The notes: a model not told the origin generated them from the letters alone. Counted from the first letter of the stretch, positions 1 to 11,140 are shown. The stretch: 45,131 nt of DNA from Lactobacillus sp. 0.1XD8-4 (GCF_009663775.1 NZ_RDBR01000011.1:1-45131), one strand, 5' to 3'. Numbers and translations: made by a program.

Positions 1-30
1 AGTTTAGTTTTAACGCTAATTTTGGTCATA

Positions 31-68
31 TAAAATACCCCCAGAGTTGATTTCCAACTCTGGGGGTA
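31..68 (-). terminator. Terminator of the mutS-to-yajC gene block
   Basis: A perfect 14-bp inverted repeat (36-49 with 55-68, 5-base loop) begins TACCCCCAGAGTTG. Read on the minus strand it is followed by TATTTTATA. It lies just past the yajC stop codon and is a strong Rho-independent terminator. I see no other gene in bases 1-104. Confidence 0.85.
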
Positions 69-104
69 CACGTCAACTTTGCGATTACTTTCACCTTTGT
101 TAAT

Positions 105-575
105 TTATTTTTCTTCGTTATCCTTAGCTTCACTATCAGCTGGAGCGGCCTCACTAGCGACGCTTGATTCAGCAGCGGCACTACTTGTATCTGCTGTACT
201 CTCGGCAGCTGAGCTTGCTGGTGTAGCTGCACTTACTGGTTCATTAGCAGGTGTCTCACTACCGGCACGCTTAACAACCCGCGCAATAGCAACCATATCA
301 AATGTAAGATAAATACCTTCACAATCTAAGGTTACCGTACGGTCAGCTTTGTTAATCGAATCAATCTTACCATGCATCCGGCCAATTGTTACAACTTCAT
401 CACCTGGGTGCAATTCATTCATCATTTCTTGATGTTCCTTACGTTGCTTTTGTTGTGGGCGAATCATAAAGAAATACATCAATGCAACCATTAAGATGAT
501 TAAAATAATGCTCGAGTATCCGCTTGCATTACTAGAGGAAGCAGCACCAAGGACAAAACTACTTAAACTATTCAC
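105..575 (-). CDS. yajC: Preprotein translocase subunit YajC
   Basis: YajC is a small single-pass membrane protein that accompanies the SecDF part of the Sec translocase. The 156-residue product has a short N-terminus, one membrane helix at about 20-38, and the family's FMIRPQQKQRKEHQEM stretch right after it. A compact domain with HPGDEVVTIGRMHGKI follows at 56-71. Usual YajC proteins have about 85-115 residues. The excess here is a low-complexity Ala/Ser/Glu tail from about residue 105 to the end, with no recognisable domain. The start is GTG with AAGGGATGG upstream. It is the last gene of the mutS-mutL-ruvA-ruvB-tgt-like series and is followed by a strong terminator. The ruvB-tgt-yajC neighbourhood is common in bacteria and supports the call. 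Confidence 0.93.
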   Translation of the reverse strand: MNSLSSFVLGAASSSNASGYSSIILIILMVALMYFFMIRPQQKQRKEHQEMMNELHPGDEVVTIGRMHGKIDSINKADRTVTLDCEGIYLTFDMVAIARVVKRAGSETPANEPVSAATPASSAAESTADTSSAAAESSVASEAAPADSEAKDNEEK

Positions 576-646
576 AGTCTATCCATCCCTTCAAAAAGAT
601 AACTATCATTAACTTTAACAAATTTTAGGATAAAAAGCCATATGCT

Positions 647-1735
647 CTAATGATTATACAACAATTCTTGAACAAAACTTTTAATTTGTTGAGCTGCAAT
701 TGCTTGTTGAAGATTATTTATTAATCTATTTAATGTAAAAAGGTTATGTTGCAGAAGTAATTGTTCCCCATAAAATCTACCATCAATTATTAAATTATGA
801 ATCAACGCTCGTGAATAGCCAGTTTGGCAGACAGGACAACCACATCCTTGCTCAAGCGGCCGTTTATCGAATCTAAAATGTTGGCGATCCAAATGAAGTG
901 ATTCTAAGCCCTTACCAACTAATGCAACTCCTTTGGCAGCCTTTTTAGTTGCTAAATCACTATCAATCAAATCGACTCCTGCTAAAACAGCAAATAACAT
1001 TTGTGTTAGGGTGGTTGCTGTTGGGAGATAGCGGAGCTGTTCATTCGGTAACATTGAAACCATTTCATTGATAATTCGGTTAAATTCTTGATTGCTAAGC
1101 GTTGAAGGAATCCCGCTAATTTCATAACCAGCAAAAGCATCAGCCATTACTGCCTTAACGCTCTCTTGCCGCAACTTCTTTAAGCCACCGCCAACAACAT
1201 TAGCGAAAGTCATTCCAGCAACTTTTTTATTTATTTCCAACCATGCTTGGGTTTGTGCAACACCAGCAGCGAGGTCATCTACCGGATCATAGTAATCACC
1301 CGCGCGGTCAAAGCTTTGAAAGACATCAGCACCAAGTATTTTTTGAACTTTTAACGCTGTTTCCGGCTGCCAAAATTTTAATTGGCCCGTTTCTGGATCA
1401 TGAAAGCGAACCCCATTATTTTTTTTACCACGTGGTTTAGCTAATTGGTAAGCGTAATCTGTTTGCAAATCAACTAACATCAAACCATTCCAATGGTATA
1501 GCTGATGAAGATCACCTACTTTGGAAAGTTCTTCCCCATACTTTAACCACCATTTTAATCCATTAACTTTAGTAATCTTCACACCTATTTGCTCTAATTT
1601 CAAAGGCGCTAACCTTGCCAATTCATCCCCTGTTTGAACAAGGATAGGCGTTCTTACACGCTGATCATTTACCTGTAGTATCCCTGTTCGTGCAGTTTCA
1701 TCAGCGTTATTAATGATAAATCGCAAATTATTCAT
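647..1735 (-). CDS. Divergent tRNA-guanine transglycosylase (Tgt) family protein
   Basis: This 362-residue protein has Tgt length and fold signatures. A C-x-C-x2-C...H zinc site is present (C298, C300, C303, H330) with the following SRALIH stretch. GVDLID at 253-258 carries D258 at the position of the nucleophilic Asp, and SFDRAGDYYDP keeps the conserved FD (D143). Several base-recognition motifs of true Tgt are gone: DSGGFQ reads DLQTDY (89-94), VQGG reads VVGG (Q to V at 181), and GGLxVGE reads SGIPSTL. The gene sits in the standard tgt place between ruvB and yajC, but queA, often found there, is absent. It may use another base, act on another nucleic acid, or be catalytically altered. Membership in the Tgt superfamily is secure; the activity is not. 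ATG start with AGGGGA upstream. Confidence 0.85.
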   Translation of the reverse strand: MNNLRFIINNADETARTGILQVNDQRVRTPILVQTGDELARLAPLKLEQIGVKITKVNGLKWWLKYGEELSKVGDLHQLYHWNGLMLVDLQTDYAYQLAKPRGKKNNGVRFHDPETGQLKFWQPETALKVQKILGADVFQSFDRAGDYYDPVDDLAAGVAQTQAWLEINKKVAGMTFANVVGGGLKKLRQESVKAVMADAFAGYEISGIPSTLSNQEFNRIINEMVSMLPNEQLRYLPTATTLTQMLFAVLAGVDLIDSDLATKKAAKGVALVGKGLESLHLDRQHFRFDKRPLEQGCGCPVCQTGYSRALIHNLIIDGRFYGEQLLLQHNLFTLNRLINNLQQAIAAQQIKSFVQELLYNH

Positions 1736-1747
1736 TATATTCCCCTA

Positions 1748-2764
1748 TTATTTTTTATCTGTTGGGTAAGTAATACCAAAATGAGTATAGGCAGCTGGTG
1801 TCACAAGCCGTCCGCGTGGTGTCCGACTGATAAAACCAATCTGGAGCAGGTATGGTTCATACATTTCCTCAATCGTATTTGTTTCTTCACCAATATTTGC
1901 AGCAATCGTTTTTAGCCCAACCGGGCCTCCATGATAGAAATTAATCATCGTTAGTAACATTTTACGATCAATTTCGTCTAACCCACGATCATCAACTTGG
2001 AGCAGTCTTAATGCCTGCTTAACAATTGCGGGATCAATACTTTGTTTCCCAGCTACCTGTGCAAAATCACGAACTCGTTTTAACAAGCGATTTGCAATCC
2101 GTGGCGTCCCTCGTGAACGCAACGATAATTCATGTGCGCCGTCATCTTGGATACTGGTGTGAAAAATTTTTGCTGAACGAAAAATGATATCTGTCAATTC
2201 GTCTTGAGTATAATAATTCATATGTTCAACAATCCCAAAACGGTCCCGCAACGGTGCAGACAGCATTCCCGCACGGGTTGTAGCACCAATTAGGGTAAAA
2301 GGAGGCAAGGGAAAATGAACCGGATGTGCGGTTGGTCCTTCACCAATAACAATATCAATATAGTAGTCTTCCATTGCTGAATAAAGCATCTCTTCCACTA
2401 CTTTTGGCAACCGATGAATTTCATCAATAAACAAGACATCGCCTGGTTTTAGCTCATTGAGCAATGCAACAAGATCACCCGGCTTTTCAATGGCTGGTCC
2501 GCTAGTCGTCTTGATATTTACACCCATTTCATTTGCGATTACCATTGCTAAAGTTGTTTTTCCTAATCCAGGAGGACCATAAAGCAAAACATGGTCAAGC
2601 GCTTCTTCCCGTGCCTGCGCCGCTTTAATGTAGACTTCCAGTTCATGTTTAATTTTTGGTTGACCAATATACTCACTTAAACGCTGCGGCCGAAGGGTTG
2701 TTTCAATTTCATTTTCTTCCCTGCCAGTTGAGTGGTCAGATAAAACGCCGTGATCATTTTCCAC
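1748..2764 (-). CDS. ruvB: Holliday junction branch migration helicase RuvB
   Basis: RuvB is the AAA+ motor that, with RuvA, drives branch migration of Holliday junctions in recombination repair. The 338-residue product shows Walker A GPPGLGKT at 63-70, Walker B with DEIH at 114-117, the ATTRAG sensor stretch at 161-166, PLRDRFG at about 171-177, and a C-terminal winged-helix domain containing [12 protein letters not shown]. Length is normal for the family. The start is GTG at 2764, preceded by AGGAGG with about 10 bases of spacing; no in-frame ATG fits better. It lies 14 bases after ruvA and is clearly co-transcribed with it. Confidence 0.98.
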   Translation of the reverse strand: MENDHGVLSDHSTGREENEIETTLRPQRLSEYIGQPKIKHELEVYIKAAQAREEALDHVLLYGPPGLGKTTLAMVIANEMGVNIKTTSGPAIEKPGDLVALLNELKPGDVLFIDEIHRLPKVVEEMLYSAMEDYYIDIVIGEGPTAHPVHFPLPPFTLIGATTRAGMLSAPLRDRFGIVEHMNYYTQDELTDIIFRSAKIFHTSIQDDGAHELSLRSRGTPRIANRLLKRVRDFAQVAGKQSIDPAIVKQALRLLQVDDRGLDEIDRKMLLTMINFYHGGPVGLKTIAANIGEETNTIEEMYEPYLLQIGFISRTPRGRLVTPAAYTHFGITYPTDKK

Positions 2765-2778
2765 AACTATTACACCTC

Positions 2779-3369
2779 CTAGTTAAGTAAACGTAACGCT
2801 TGACGTAGGTATTCATCTGTTGCCATTCGTTCTTCTTTAATTAAACTTTTCTGTACCTTTTTAATATCGCGTTCCTTATAACCTAGAGCAGTTAATGCAT
2901 CTAAAGCATCTTTTAATTCAGCATTTATCGTTGGATCTTGCCTTGTCGTAAATAACGACCCGTTTGATTCTTTTGCTAATTTATCACGAAGGTCAAGGAC
3001 GATTTGTGAAGCTGTCTTTTTACCGATCCCAGGAAATTTTGTTAAGTAGGAAATGTTGTTATTAGCAATTGCATCTACAAGTCCCTGGTGATCTGGATTA
3101 GCTAAAATTGCGAGAGCACTCTTAGGTCCAATTCCAGAAACATTAATAAGCTTCATAAATAATTGTTTCTCTTCTTGGTCGACAAAGCCAAATAACGAAA
3201 TATCATCATCGCGAACTGCTTGATAAACGTATACCTTAACCTTTTCATCTGTATTTTCTTGATACCGGTAAGGATTAGCAACTAGTAATTTATATCCAAC
3301 GCCATGCACATCAACAACAATATATTGGGGGGTAACAACTGTAATAGTTCCTGTAAAATATTCGTACAA
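2779..3369 (-). CDS. ruvA: Holliday junction DNA-binding protein RuvA
   Basis: RuvA binds the four-way junction and loads RuvB onto it. The 196-residue sequence has an N-terminal OB-fold starting MYEYFTGTI. Two helix-hairpin-helix motifs follow (around [13 protein letters not shown] and [19 protein letters not shown]), and after a linker comes the C-terminal RuvB-contacting domain (about 148-196) with [11 protein letters not shown]. The start is TTG at 3369, eight bases after AAGGAGG. It is 17 bases downstream of mutL in the same block, so mismatch repair and branch migration genes share one transcript. Confidence 0.98.
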   Translation of the reverse strand: MYEYFTGTITVVTPQYIVVDVHGVGYKLLVANPYRYQENTDEKVKVYVYQAVRDDDISLFGFVDQEEKQLFMKLINVSGIGPKSALAILANPDHQGLVDAIANNNISYLTKFPGIGKKTASQIVLDLRDKLAKESNGSLFTTRQDPTINAELKDALDALTALGYKERDIKKVQKSLIKEERMATDEYLRQALRLLN

Positions 3370-3386
3370 ATTCGTTCCTCCTTAAA

Positions 3387-5390
3387 TTAAAATTCATGGT
3401 CATCAAAATCATCAGCATATGGCACATGAGAATCCTGAATTCGCTTAAACATTTTTTCAAGATCTTGATCGTTAAAATGTACAGTAACGGGACGTCCATG
3501 AGGACAATTAAATGGATTCTCGCATTGCGGCAATCTTTGCAATAACGCCTTTGCTTCCCGCTTATCTAAGTGATGGTTAGCCTTAATTGCCCTTTTACAA
3601 CTCATCATAATTGCTGTTTTCAGCCGAAATTCTTGAACTGTCAATTTACCATTTTTGATTAACCAATCGATCATTTCTTTTGCCGTTTCTTCTTCTTGCC
3701 CCTCTTTAAACCAAGTTGGATGAGAACGAAGAATAAAACTATTTTGGCCGAAAGATTCTAAATCAATGCCCACTGCTGTTAAAGTATCTAAATGCTGGGT
3801 GATTGTCAGCGCATCAACAGTCGAATAATTTAATACCAGTGGTACTAAAAAGTTCTGTTGGTCCGCGCTAACTTCGCCAATTTTTTGCCGATAATATTCA
3901 TAATTTATCCGTTCTTGAGCTGCATGTTGATCGACAATATAAAGACCATCACCAGCTTGTGCGAGTAAAAATGTTCCCTGTAATTGTCCAATGTATTGCA
4001 GCTCTGGAAAACGTTTTTCTGCTTTATCAGATTTATCATGAACATCCAATTCTATATTTTGCGCCTTTTTTGTCCTGCTTGCCCTTGCTGGTGCCGATGA
4101 AAACAAAGGAATATTGTTTTCATTTTTATACCGCTCATCAAATCTTTGCATTAAGGGGGTATTTAAATCTGCAGCATTATGAATCACAACCGGTGCAATT
4201 AATTCACTATCATTAGCATCAGCCTGCGCTGGGTTCTGAGCACCTAAAGAGGTAGCCGCGGTTGCTGCTTGCGCTTTTGCTGGTACAGTTGATTGTGGCT
4301 TGGCATGATAAGCTGGTGATGCTTCTTTTAAGCGCCGATCTAAATCAGCAACCTCATCTTCATTGGGGATGAATTGATCAGCATCTACTTCAGGAATTAA
4401 GTTTTCAACTGAAATACGTTGGCGAATAGTCTGGGAAATCAGCTTTGTTAATTGTTGTTCCTTGCTTAGGCGAACTTCTCGCTTGGCAGGATGAACATTA
4501 ACATCAACTAACACTGGATCTAAATCAATATTGATTACCGCAAGCGGATATCGGCCAACCATCAACTTTGATTCATAGCCTTGAATAATTGCCTTTGTCA
4601 GTTCAAAGTTCCGAATGTATCGATGGTTAATAGTTATTGTAATGTACTGTCGTGATGCGCGAGTTAATTCAGGCAATGATATATATCCGCTGATCTTAAA
4701 ATCATCATCTTCACCCTGGATTGCTAACATCTTTCGGCCTGCTTTTACCCCATAGATTGCAGCAACCACCTGTTGAAGGTTATCATTTCCAGCTGAACGA
4801 AATAACTCGCGGCCATTGTGCGTAAAACTAAATGCTACTGCTGGATTAGCAAGCGCAAGGCGGTTAATAATATCTGTTATCCGTGCTAATTCAGTTTGCG
4901 GTGACTTAAGATATTTTAAGCGTGCCGGAGTATTAAAAAACAGGTCCGTTACTTTAATATCGGTTCCTTGACGTGCAGGAGCTGGTTTCGTTACTAGCTC
5001 CTTGCCACCACGAATATGAATCATTGTCCCTTCAGATTGTCCAGCCTGTGCGGTTGTTAATGTCACGTCTGCCACCGAGGCAATACTTGGTAATGCCTCG
5101 CCACGAAAGCCCATTGTCTGAACCTTAAATAGGTCATGTTGCGAGCTGATCTTACTAGTTGCATGGCGATGGAAGGCAATTGCAACATCTTCTTTAGCAA
5201 TCCCGTCCCCATCATCAATCACGCGGACACTATCTAAACCAGAGTTTTCAACAATAATATCGATTCGGTGACTATGGGCATCAAGTGAATTTTCAACTAA
5301 CTCTTTAATAATCGAAGCAGGACGTTCAATCACTTCACCAGCTGCGATTTGGTTAGCTAGGACATTATCCAGTTCATGAATTTTTCCCAT
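3387..5390 (-). CDS. mutL: DNA mismatch repair protein MutL
   Basis: MutL couples mismatch recognition by MutS to strand incision. The 667-residue product has the GHKL ATPase motifs: [12 protein letters not shown] near the start, DDGDGI at 59-64 and GFRGEAL at 94-100. The transducer domain includes [12 protein letters not shown] (about 296-307). A long, poorly conserved Ala/Gln-rich linker lies at about 350-450. The C-terminal dimerisation domain carries the metal-binding endonuclease motif [12 protein letters not shown] at 487-498 and CPHGRP near the end. MutL of this bacterium is therefore expected to nick DNA itself, as in other bacteria that lack MutH. ATG start with GGGGTGAG upstream, 14 bases after mutS. 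Confidence 0.98.
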   Translation of the reverse strand: MGKIHELDNVLANQIAAGEVIERPASIIKELVENSLDAHSHRIDIIVENSGLDSVRVIDDGDGIAKEDVAIAFHRHATSKISSQHDLFKVQTMGFRGEALPSIASVADVTLTTAQAGQSEGTMIHIRGGKELVTKPAPARQGTDIKVTDLFFNTPARLKYLKSPQTELARITDIINRLALANPAVAFSFTHNGRELFRSAGNDNLQQVVAAIYGVKAGRKMLAIQGEDDDFKISGYISLPELTRASRQYITITINHRYIRNFELTKAIIQGYESKLMVGRYPLAVINIDLDPVLVDVNVHPAKREVRLSKEQQLTKLISQTIRQRISVENLIPEVDADQFIPNEDEVADLDRRLKEASPAYHAKPQSTVPAKAQAATAATSLGAQNPAQADANDSELIAPVVIHNAADLNTPLMQRFDERYKNENNIPLFSSAPARASRTKKAQNIELDVHDKSDKAEKRFPELQYIGQLQGTFLLAQAGDGLYIVDQHAAQERINYEYYRQKIGEVSADQQNFLVPLVLNYSTVDALTITQHLDTLTAVGIDLESFGQNSFILRSHPTWFKEGQEEETAKEMIDWLIKNGKLTVQEFRLKTAIMMSCKRAIKANHHLDKREAKALLQRLPQCENPFNCPHGRPVTVHFNDQDLEKMFKRIQDSHVPYADDFDDHEF

Positions 5391-5404
5391 CTATTCTCAC
5401 CCCC

Positions 5405-8050
5405 CTATTTCAATTTTTGCTGCCACTTATATATCTGATTCATCACATCCATCGGTGTCATTCCCATTAAATTAAGTTCTTTTAGCTGATGAATAATCCG
5501 TTGATCAACACTTGATTCTTTCTTAACAGTTGATGTTTCAAATAATTCAAGTTGGCCATTTTGCTCAACAACTGGGGCGGTTACTTTATCGTCCTTTACC
5601 GTTTCACTAACCTTTGCCGAAATTGGTTCCGCACGATAATTACTTGACTTCTGATCAGCTAATGATGGTAATTTTACATCTTTTTGCTCTAATTTTTGCA
5701 GAATTGCATCCGCCCGTTTTAGTAATGATGTTGGCATACCAGCCAATTTTGCAACATGAATCCCATATGACTTATCAGCTGGACCTGTGCTTACTTTGTG
5801 TAAAAATACTAACTCACCATTTTTTTCAGTCGCACCAACATGAACATTTTTTAAATGGTCGAGACTATTTTCCAATGCCGTTAACTCATGATAGTGCGTA
5901 GAGAATAGTGTCTTTGCCCGAACATGACTATGAACATACTCAATAATCGCTTGAGCCAGGGCCATTCCATCATAGGTCGCTGTACCTCTACCAATCTCAT
6001 CAAATAAGATTAGGCTACGATCAGTCGCATGCATCAATGCATTATTAGCCTCCATCATTTCAACCATAAATGTACTTTCACCAGAAATTAAATCATCTGC
6101 AGCCCCGATTCTAGTAAACACCTGATCAAATATCGGTAATTCAGCAGATTTTGCGGGGACAAAGCAGCCAATTTGAGCCATTACTGCAATTAATGCTAGT
6201 TGGCGCATGTAAGTACTCTTACCAGACATATTTGGTCCAGTAATAAGAAGAATATCAGTTTTATCATCCATCATAACATCATTAGGAACGTACTCTTGGT
6301 GTCCCATAAATTTCTCAACAACCGGGTGGCGACCATCCTTAATCTTTAATAGATGACCAGTATTCATTTGTGGACGAACAAAGTGATAGTCTTCACTGAC
6401 AACTGCAAAACTTTGTAATACATCTAATTCAGCTAGTTGCTGAGCAAGCATCTGTAATCGTTTAATCTGTGCCTTTACTTGCTCGCGAATTTTGACAAAG
6501 AGGTCATACTCTAAAGCGGTTGATTTTTCTTGCGCTCCCATTATCAATGCTTCTTTTTCTTTTAATTCAGGTGTAGAGAATCGTTCAGCATTAACTAATG
6601 TTTGCTTACGTTCATATCGATCCTGTGGTAACTTATCAAGATTTACTTTCGTTACTTCAATATAGTAACCGAAGACATGGTTATAGCCAATTTTAAGATT
6701 ATTAATACCAGTTAATTTTCGCTCGCGTTCTTGAAGATCGGCAATCCACTGTTTTCCGTTGTTCATTGCATCACGATACTGGTCAAGCTGGTCACTATAC
6801 CCATCTTTAATTACGCCACCATCAGTAATTGCAATCGGCGGTTCCTCAACAATTGCTTGATCTATTAGTTCAGCAACGTCACTCAAGGGATCAAGCTGTC
6901 CTTGTAACTCTTCAAAGACTGGTGAATCAAGAGTTTCTAAAACATATTTAATCTTGGGAACTTGCTGCAAGGATGTTTTTAATTGAATCAAATCGCGTCC
7001 ATTAACGCTGCCGTAAGCAACCCGACCTGCTAGACGTTCGAGATCATAAACCTTAATCAATTCTTGCTGTAAATTACTACGTTCAAAATAGTGATCTAAT
7101 AATTCTTGAACTTTATCTTGACGCTCATTAATTGCTGCCGGGTTAATTAATGGTCGATCAATCCAGCGTTTTAATAGCCGGCTTCCCATTGCTGTCTTGG
7201 TTTCATCTAAGAGCCATGCTAATGTACCTTGCCGCTTACCACTCCGCATGTTTGTCATCAATTCAAGATTGGTCTTCGAATAGTGGTCAATTTTCATAAA
7301 AGAGCTTGGCTGATATGAAATAGCTTTTTGCATATGTGCCAGCGATCGCTTTTGCGTTGTTAATAGGTATGATACTAATAACGCAACAACATGTTTTTGT
7401 GCTGTTACATCAAGATCCTGGGTAAGATAACTTATTTCCGCATTTTTTAAAATCGTTGGCTGATGTGATTGAAGAATATTTCGTTGATTAAATTGCGTCG
7501 TTATCTCTGATGGTAAATCATCATCAACTACTACTTCCTTACTCTGCAAATTTACTAATTCATTAATTAGATCGTCAGTATTTGAGAGCGTCGTGGTCTT
7601 TAATTCTCCCGTTGAAAGGTCAGTATAAGCCAGACTGAAATTTTCTTCTTGACGGCTTACCGCTGCTAAATAATTATTATCGCGTGCTTGATCACCATTA
7701 AGATCCATCTGTGTCCCAGGAGTTATCAGTCTCGTAACTGCTCTTTTAACCATTCCCTTTGCCTTTTTAGGATCTTCCATTTGCTCACAAATTGCTACCT
7801 TATATCCTTTATCAATTAAGATATCAATATAGTTATTAACAGCACGATGGGGAACTCCACACATTGGGATCGGATTTTTAGCACTATGATTTCTAGTAGT
7901 TAATGTCAGTTCTAATAATTGGGCCCCTTTAACTGCATCATCATTAAATAGCTCATAAAAATCACCAAGACGGTAAAATAAAAAAGCGTCTGGATATTGA
8001 TCCTTTACTTTTTGATATTGTTCCATCATCGGTGTTGTTTTTTTTGCCAC
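5405..8050 (-). CDS. mutS: DNA mismatch repair protein MutS
   Basis: MutS recognises base mismatches and small loops. The 881-residue protein has the N-terminal mismatch-binding domain with GDFYELF (28-34), containing the Phe-x-Glu pair that contacts the mismatch. The connector, lever and clamp domains follow, then the ATPase with Walker [10 protein letters not shown] near residue 610, [13 protein letters not shown], and the STHYHELT switch. A C-terminal dimerisation tail ends in [18 protein letters not shown]. Length is normal. The start is GTG at 8050, preceded by GGGGTGA. It is the first gene of the repair block and has its own promoter just after the rny terminator. Confidence 0.98.
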   Translation of the reverse strand: MAKKTTPMMEQYQKVKDQYPDAFLFYRLGDFYELFNDDAVKGAQLLELTLTTRNHSAKNPIPMCGVPHRAVNNYIDILIDKGYKVAICEQMEDPKKAKGMVKRAVTRLITPGTQMDLNGDQARDNNYLAAVSRQEENFSLAYTDLSTGELKTTTLSNTDDLINELVNLQSKEVVVDDDLPSEITTQFNQRNILQSHQPTILKNAEISYLTQDLDVTAQKHVVALLVSYLLTTQKRSLAHMQKAISYQPSSFMKIDHYSKTNLELMTNMRSGKRQGTLAWLLDETKTAMGSRLLKRWIDRPLINPAAINERQDKVQELLDHYFERSNLQQELIKVYDLERLAGRVAYGSVNGRDLIQLKTSLQQVPKIKYVLETLDSPVFEELQGQLDPLSDVAELIDQAIVEEPPIAITDGGVIKDGYSDQLDQYRDAMNNGKQWIADLQERERKLTGINNLKIGYNHVFGYYIEVTKVNLDKLPQDRYERKQTLVNAERFSTPELKEKEALIMGAQEKSTALEYDLFVKIREQVKAQIKRLQMLAQQLAELDVLQSFAVVSEDYHFVRPQMNTGHLLKIKDGRHPVVEKFMGHQEYVPNDVMMDDKTDILLITGPNMSGKSTYMRQLALIAVMAQIGCFVPAKSAELPIFDQVFTRIGAADDLISGESTFMVEMMEANNALMHATDRSLILFDEIGRGTATYDGMALAQAIIEYVHSHVRAKTLFSTHYHELTALENSLDHLKNVHVGATEKNGELVFLHKVSTGPADKSYGIHVAKLAGMPTSLLKRADAILQKLEQKDVKLPSLADQKSSNYRAEPISAKVSETVKDDKVTAPVVEQNGQLELFETSTVKKESSVDQRIIHQLKELNLMGMTPMDVMNQIYKWQQKLK

Positions 8051-8106
8051 TAATTTTCACCCCGTTAATAATTTTGATTTATTCGTTCTAAAATTTGCAC
8101 AAATTA

Positions 8107-8135
8107 ATTATATTTTCTGCTTTAACTTCACGCAA
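8107..8135 (-). promoter_or_regulatory. Candidate promoter of the mutS operon
   Basis: On the minus strand TTGCGT (8135-8130) and a perfect TATAAT (8112-8107) are separated by 17 bases, about 60 bases ahead of the mutS start codon. The -35 is only a half match. Confidence 0.6.
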
Positions 8136-8153
8136 GTTCTTGTTTTTAAAAGA

Positions 8154-8188
8154 ATAAAGAGACTGTAGGACGTACCCAGCCTCTTTAT
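8154..8188 (-). terminator. Terminator downstream of rny
   Basis: ATAAAGAG (8154-8161) pairs with CTCTTTAT (8181-8188), and the stem extends inward by CTG/CAG after one mismatch. On the minus strand it is followed by TCTTTT. It separates rny from the mutS operon. Confidence 0.75.
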
Positions 8189-8208
8189 AGGAACTAAAAA
8201 AATTCAGC

Positions 8209-9762
8209 TTATTTAGCATAATCAACTGCTCGAACTTCCCGTATAACGGTAACTTTAATATGACCTGGATATTCTAACTGCTTTTCAATTTTGCGCTTAA
8301 TATCATGTGACAAAGTTGTTGCTTGCAAATCAGAAATCTTCTTTGGCTTTACAATCACACGAAGTTCTCGACCAGCTTGAATTGCGTAACTATGGTCGAC
8401 ACCATCATAACTGTTTGCTATGCTTTCTAGTTTCTTCAAACGTTGGATGTACTGCTCTAATGATTCACTCCGCGCACCAGGTCGTGCACCAGAAATAGCA
8501 TCTGCAGCTTGAACTAGAACAGCAATGACAGAAGTAGCTGGAACATCCCCGTGATGAGAAGCAATCGTGTTAATGACTACTTTATTTTCCTTATACTTCC
8601 GTGTTAATTCAACACCAAGCTCAACGTGCGAACCATCCACTTCATGATCAATCGCTTTACCGATATCATGCAACAATCCTGCTCGTTTTGCCAATGTAAC
8701 ATCTTCACCAAGTTCAGCAGCCATAATTCCTGCTAACTTAGCAACTTCAATTGAGTGATCCAAAACATTTTGACCATAACTTGTCCGATATTTCATCCGA
8801 CCAACAGTCTTAATAAGATCTGGGTGCATTGAATGAATACCCAAGTCAAATAACGCTTGTTCACCAGTTTCGCGTAATTGAGTATCCATTTGTTTGCGAG
8901 CCTTATCAACTGCCTCTTCAATTCGAGCAGGATGAATACGACCATCTTGAATCAACTTTTCAAGAGCAATCTTTGCAATTTCTCGTCGAACTGGATCAAA
9001 ACCACTCAATACTACTGCTTCTGGTGTATCATCAATAATCAAATCAATCCCGGTTAATGTCTCTAAAGTCCTAATATTTCGACCTTCTCGACCAATAATC
9101 CGCCCCTTCATATCATCATTAGGAAGGTTTACAACTGAAACTGTTGTCTCTGAAACAACATCAGCTGCACTTCGCTGAATTGCTTCAACAATCAATTTCT
9201 TAGCATTGCGTTCTGCTGTAAGTTCAGCTTCTTGTTCACTGTCGCGAATCATCACTGCCCGTTCAGTCTTTAATTGTTCTTTTACTTCAGATAATAGTAA
9301 CTGTTTAGCGTCTTCTTGTGACATCTGAGCAACTTTTTCAACTTCTTGTTTTCGTTGATTAATTAACGCTTTCGCTTGTTCTTTTGATTGTTGTAGCTGC
9401 TCTTTTTCTTGATCTAATTTTCGTTCACGAACCCCAACCGCATTTTCACGTTTTTCAAGTGCGCTATCCTTATGATCTAAAGAAGTTTCACGTTGTAATA
9501 AGCGATCTTCTTGTCGTTGAACCTCATTTCGCCGTTGCTTTAATTCGTCTTCAACCCGTTCCCGGTATTGATGACTTTCTTCTTTTGCTTCGAGGATAGC
9601 TTCTTTTTTCGCCGTTGCTGCATCTTGTTTTGCTTTAGAAATAATACCTTTAGCATCATTATGTGCCTCTGCAACTTGCTTTTCATATGAAACCTTACGA
9701 ATTACATAGCCTACAATAATTCCGACAACCATAGCAAGCGCGGCGAATATTAATAAGTTCAT
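8209..9762 (-). CDS. rny: Ribonuclease Y
   Basis: RNase Y is the membrane-anchored endoribonuclease that starts mRNA decay in many Firmicutes. The 517-residue sequence begins with one membrane helix (about 3-22). A long charged coiled coil reaches to about 190, followed by a KH RNA-binding domain with [10 protein letters not shown] at 220-229. The HD domain has its metal-binding HD pair at 365-366 (LLHDIGKA) and a later SHHGD. Length and order match the family. ATG start, with GGAGG eight bases upstream. It follows recA, as in many Firmicutes, but has a strong promoter of its own and a terminator on each side, so it is probably transcribed alone. Confidence 0.98.
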   Translation of the reverse strand: MNLLIFAALAMVVGIIVGYVIRKVSYEKQVAEAHNDAKGIISKAKQDAATAKKEAILEAKEESHQYRERVEDELKQRRNEVQRQEDRLLQRETSLDHKDSALEKRENAVGVRERKLDQEKEQLQQSKEQAKALINQRKQEVEKVAQMSQEDAKQLLLSEVKEQLKTERAVMIRDSEQEAELTAERNAKKLIVEAIQRSAADVVSETTVSVVNLPNDDMKGRIIGREGRNIRTLETLTGIDLIIDDTPEAVVLSGFDPVRREIAKIALEKLIQDGRIHPARIEEAVDKARKQMDTQLRETGEQALFDLGIHSMHPDLIKTVGRMKYRTSYGQNVLDHSIEVAKLAGIMAAELGEDVTLAKRAGLLHDIGKAIDHEVDGSHVELGVELTRKYKENKVVINTIASHHGDVPATSVIAVLVQAADAISGARPGARSESLEQYIQRLKKLESIANSYDGVDHSYAIQAGRELRVIVKPKKISDLQATTLSHDIKRKIEKQLEYPGHIKVTVIREVRAVDYAK

Positions 9763-9847
9763 TATTTCACCTCCGCTTCAACTATTTTGTTGTTGGTATG
9801 AGTAAATTAATTTTACCGTGTCATGCAAAAAACATCACACAAGTTAA

Positions 9848-9876
9848 ATTTTAAGCTTGCCACACTATGGTGTCAA
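9848..9876 (-). promoter_or_regulatory. Promoter of rny
   Basis: A perfect TTGACA (9876-9871) and TAAAAT (9853-9848) with 17-base spacing on the minus strand, about 85 bases before the rny start codon. Confidence 0.8.
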
Positions 9877-9935
9877 CTATTGAATTTACCAATTCAAAAT
9901 AATGCTAATCCAAGGACACAAATAAGGTCCACTAT

Positions 9936-9958
9936 TACCAAAATACAGTATTTCGGTA
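9936..9958. repeat. 23-base near-perfect palindrome upstream of rny
   Basis: The sequence TACCAAAATACAGTATTTCGG plus TA is symmetric around base 9947, with 10 of 11 pairs matching. It lies about 60 bases upstream of the rny -35 box and beyond the recA terminator hairpin. It could be an operator or a second hairpin; the protein or role is unknown. Confidence 0.5.
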
Positions 9959-9965
9959 TATAAAT

Positions 9966-10003
9966 GGGTCCAACCATTCGGAAAATACCGAACACTTGGA
10001 CCC
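9966..10003 (-). terminator. Terminator downstream of recA
   Basis: GGGTCCAA (9966-9973) pairs with TTGGACCC (9996-10003), and an inner TTCGG/CCGAA pair closes the loop. On the minus strand ATTTATAT follows. The T tract is modest, but the long stem and the position between recA and rny support termination. The rest of the 298-base gap (9763-10060) holds the rny promoter and the palindrome listed separately. Confidence 0.7.
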
Positions 10004-10060
10004 GATTTATTTTGATAGCTTTAAGAAGCTACCCATTTCCTCTTGCATGCTGAAAGATAA

Positions 10061-11140
10061 TTATTTTTTGCTTGCCTCTTCAATTGTTTCCTGCTTGCTT
10101 TCACCAGCTTCTTTACTTTCTTTATTAGCTGTTTTTTCATTTGCATTTAATGGTTCCATTCCGTTAGCAACCCGAACCTTATCCATCAATTCGTTCATAC
10201 TATCAGGATGTTCTTGAAGCCATTTCTTTGCATTTTCACGTCCTTGGCCAATCCGTTCGCTGCCATATGAGTACCAAGCCCCACTCTTATCAACCAGTTC
10301 GTTTTCAACGGCCATATCTAATAATTCGCCAGTCTTTGAAATTCCTTCACCATACATAATGTCAACTTCACAACGTTTGAATGGTGGAGCAACCTTGTTT
10401 TTTACAATTTTTACCTTAGCCTTATTTCCAACCACATCCGTACCATTTTTAATCTGTTCAGCACGGCGGATTTCCATCCGAATCGTGGAGTAAAATTTAA
10501 GAGCACGTCCACCTGTAGTAGTTTCAGGATTACCAAACATTACCCCTACTTTTTCACGAATTTGGTTAATAAAAATAGCAATTGTCTTAGTTTTATTAAT
10601 CTCACCAGATAATTTACGAAGAGCTTGGGACATCAAACGGGCTTGCAATCCAACATGAGCATCACCCATATCGCCATCAATTTCTGCACGAGGAACTAAT
10701 GCCGCAACTGAATCAACAATTACCAGATCAACAGCTCCGCTAGAAATCAAAGCATCAGCAATCTCTAGTCCTTCCTCACCACTATCAGGTTGTGAAAGAA
10801 GCAAGTCATCAATGTTAACTCCTAATGCTTCTGCATACTGTGGGTCTAAGGCATTTTCAGCATCAATATAAGCAGCTGTTCCTCCCTGACGTTGCACCTC
10901 GGCAACAGCATGCAAGGCAACTGTTGTCTTACCAGAACTTTCAGGACCATAAATTTCTACAATTCGTCCACGCGGGTATCCACCAATGCCAAGGGCCTTG
11001 TCGATTGCTAAGGAGCCACTAGAGATAGAAGCAATCTTCATATCCGTAGCATCACCCATTCGCATAATAGAACCTTTTCCAAAGTTCTTTTCGATCTTTC
11101 TGATTGCAACGTCTAATGCTGCTTTTCGTTGGTCAGCCAA
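10061..11140 (-). CDS. recA: Recombinase RecA
   Basis: RecA forms filaments on single-stranded DNA, catalyses strand exchange and triggers LexA self-cleavage. With the start chosen here the product has 359 residues, begins ADQRKAALD after the initiator, has Walker [10 protein letters not shown] at 65-73, and ends in a Lys/Glu-rich acidic tail. The start is TTG at 11140-11138: it has AAAGGAGG upstream and matches where RecA proteins begin. The reading frame is open for 27 more codons upstream from an ATG, but that would add a hydrophobic leader not seen in RecA and would place the start inside the promoter. An SOS box and promoter lie in the 90 bases between cinA and recA. Confidence 0.97.
   Translation of the reverse strand: MADQRKAALDVAIRKIEKNFGKGSIMRMGDATDMKIASISSGSLAIDKALGIGGYPRGRIVEIYGPESSGKTTVALHAVAEVQRQGGTAAYIDAENALDPQYAEALGVNIDDLLLSQPDSGEEGLEIADALISSGAVDLVIVDSVAALVPRAEIDGDMGDAHVGLQARLMSQALRKLSGEINKTKTIAIFINQIREKVGVMFGNPETTTGGRALKFYSTIRMEIRRAEQIKNGTDVVGNKAKVKIVKNKVAPPFKRCEVDIMYGEGISKTGELLDMAVENELVDKSGAWYSYGSERIGQGRENAKKWLQEHPDSMNELMDKVRVANGMEPLNANEKTANKESKEAGESKQETIEEASKK

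Noticed and set aside
79-312. 77-codon plus-strand frame opposite the yajC tail
   Set aside because: Its Ala/Ser/Leu content is the mirror of the repetitive yajC tail codons, not a separate gene.
5614-5901. 95-codon plus-strand reading frame opposite mutS
   Set aside because: It lies wholly within the conserved mutS coding sequence, has no ribosome site, and shows no recognisable domain.
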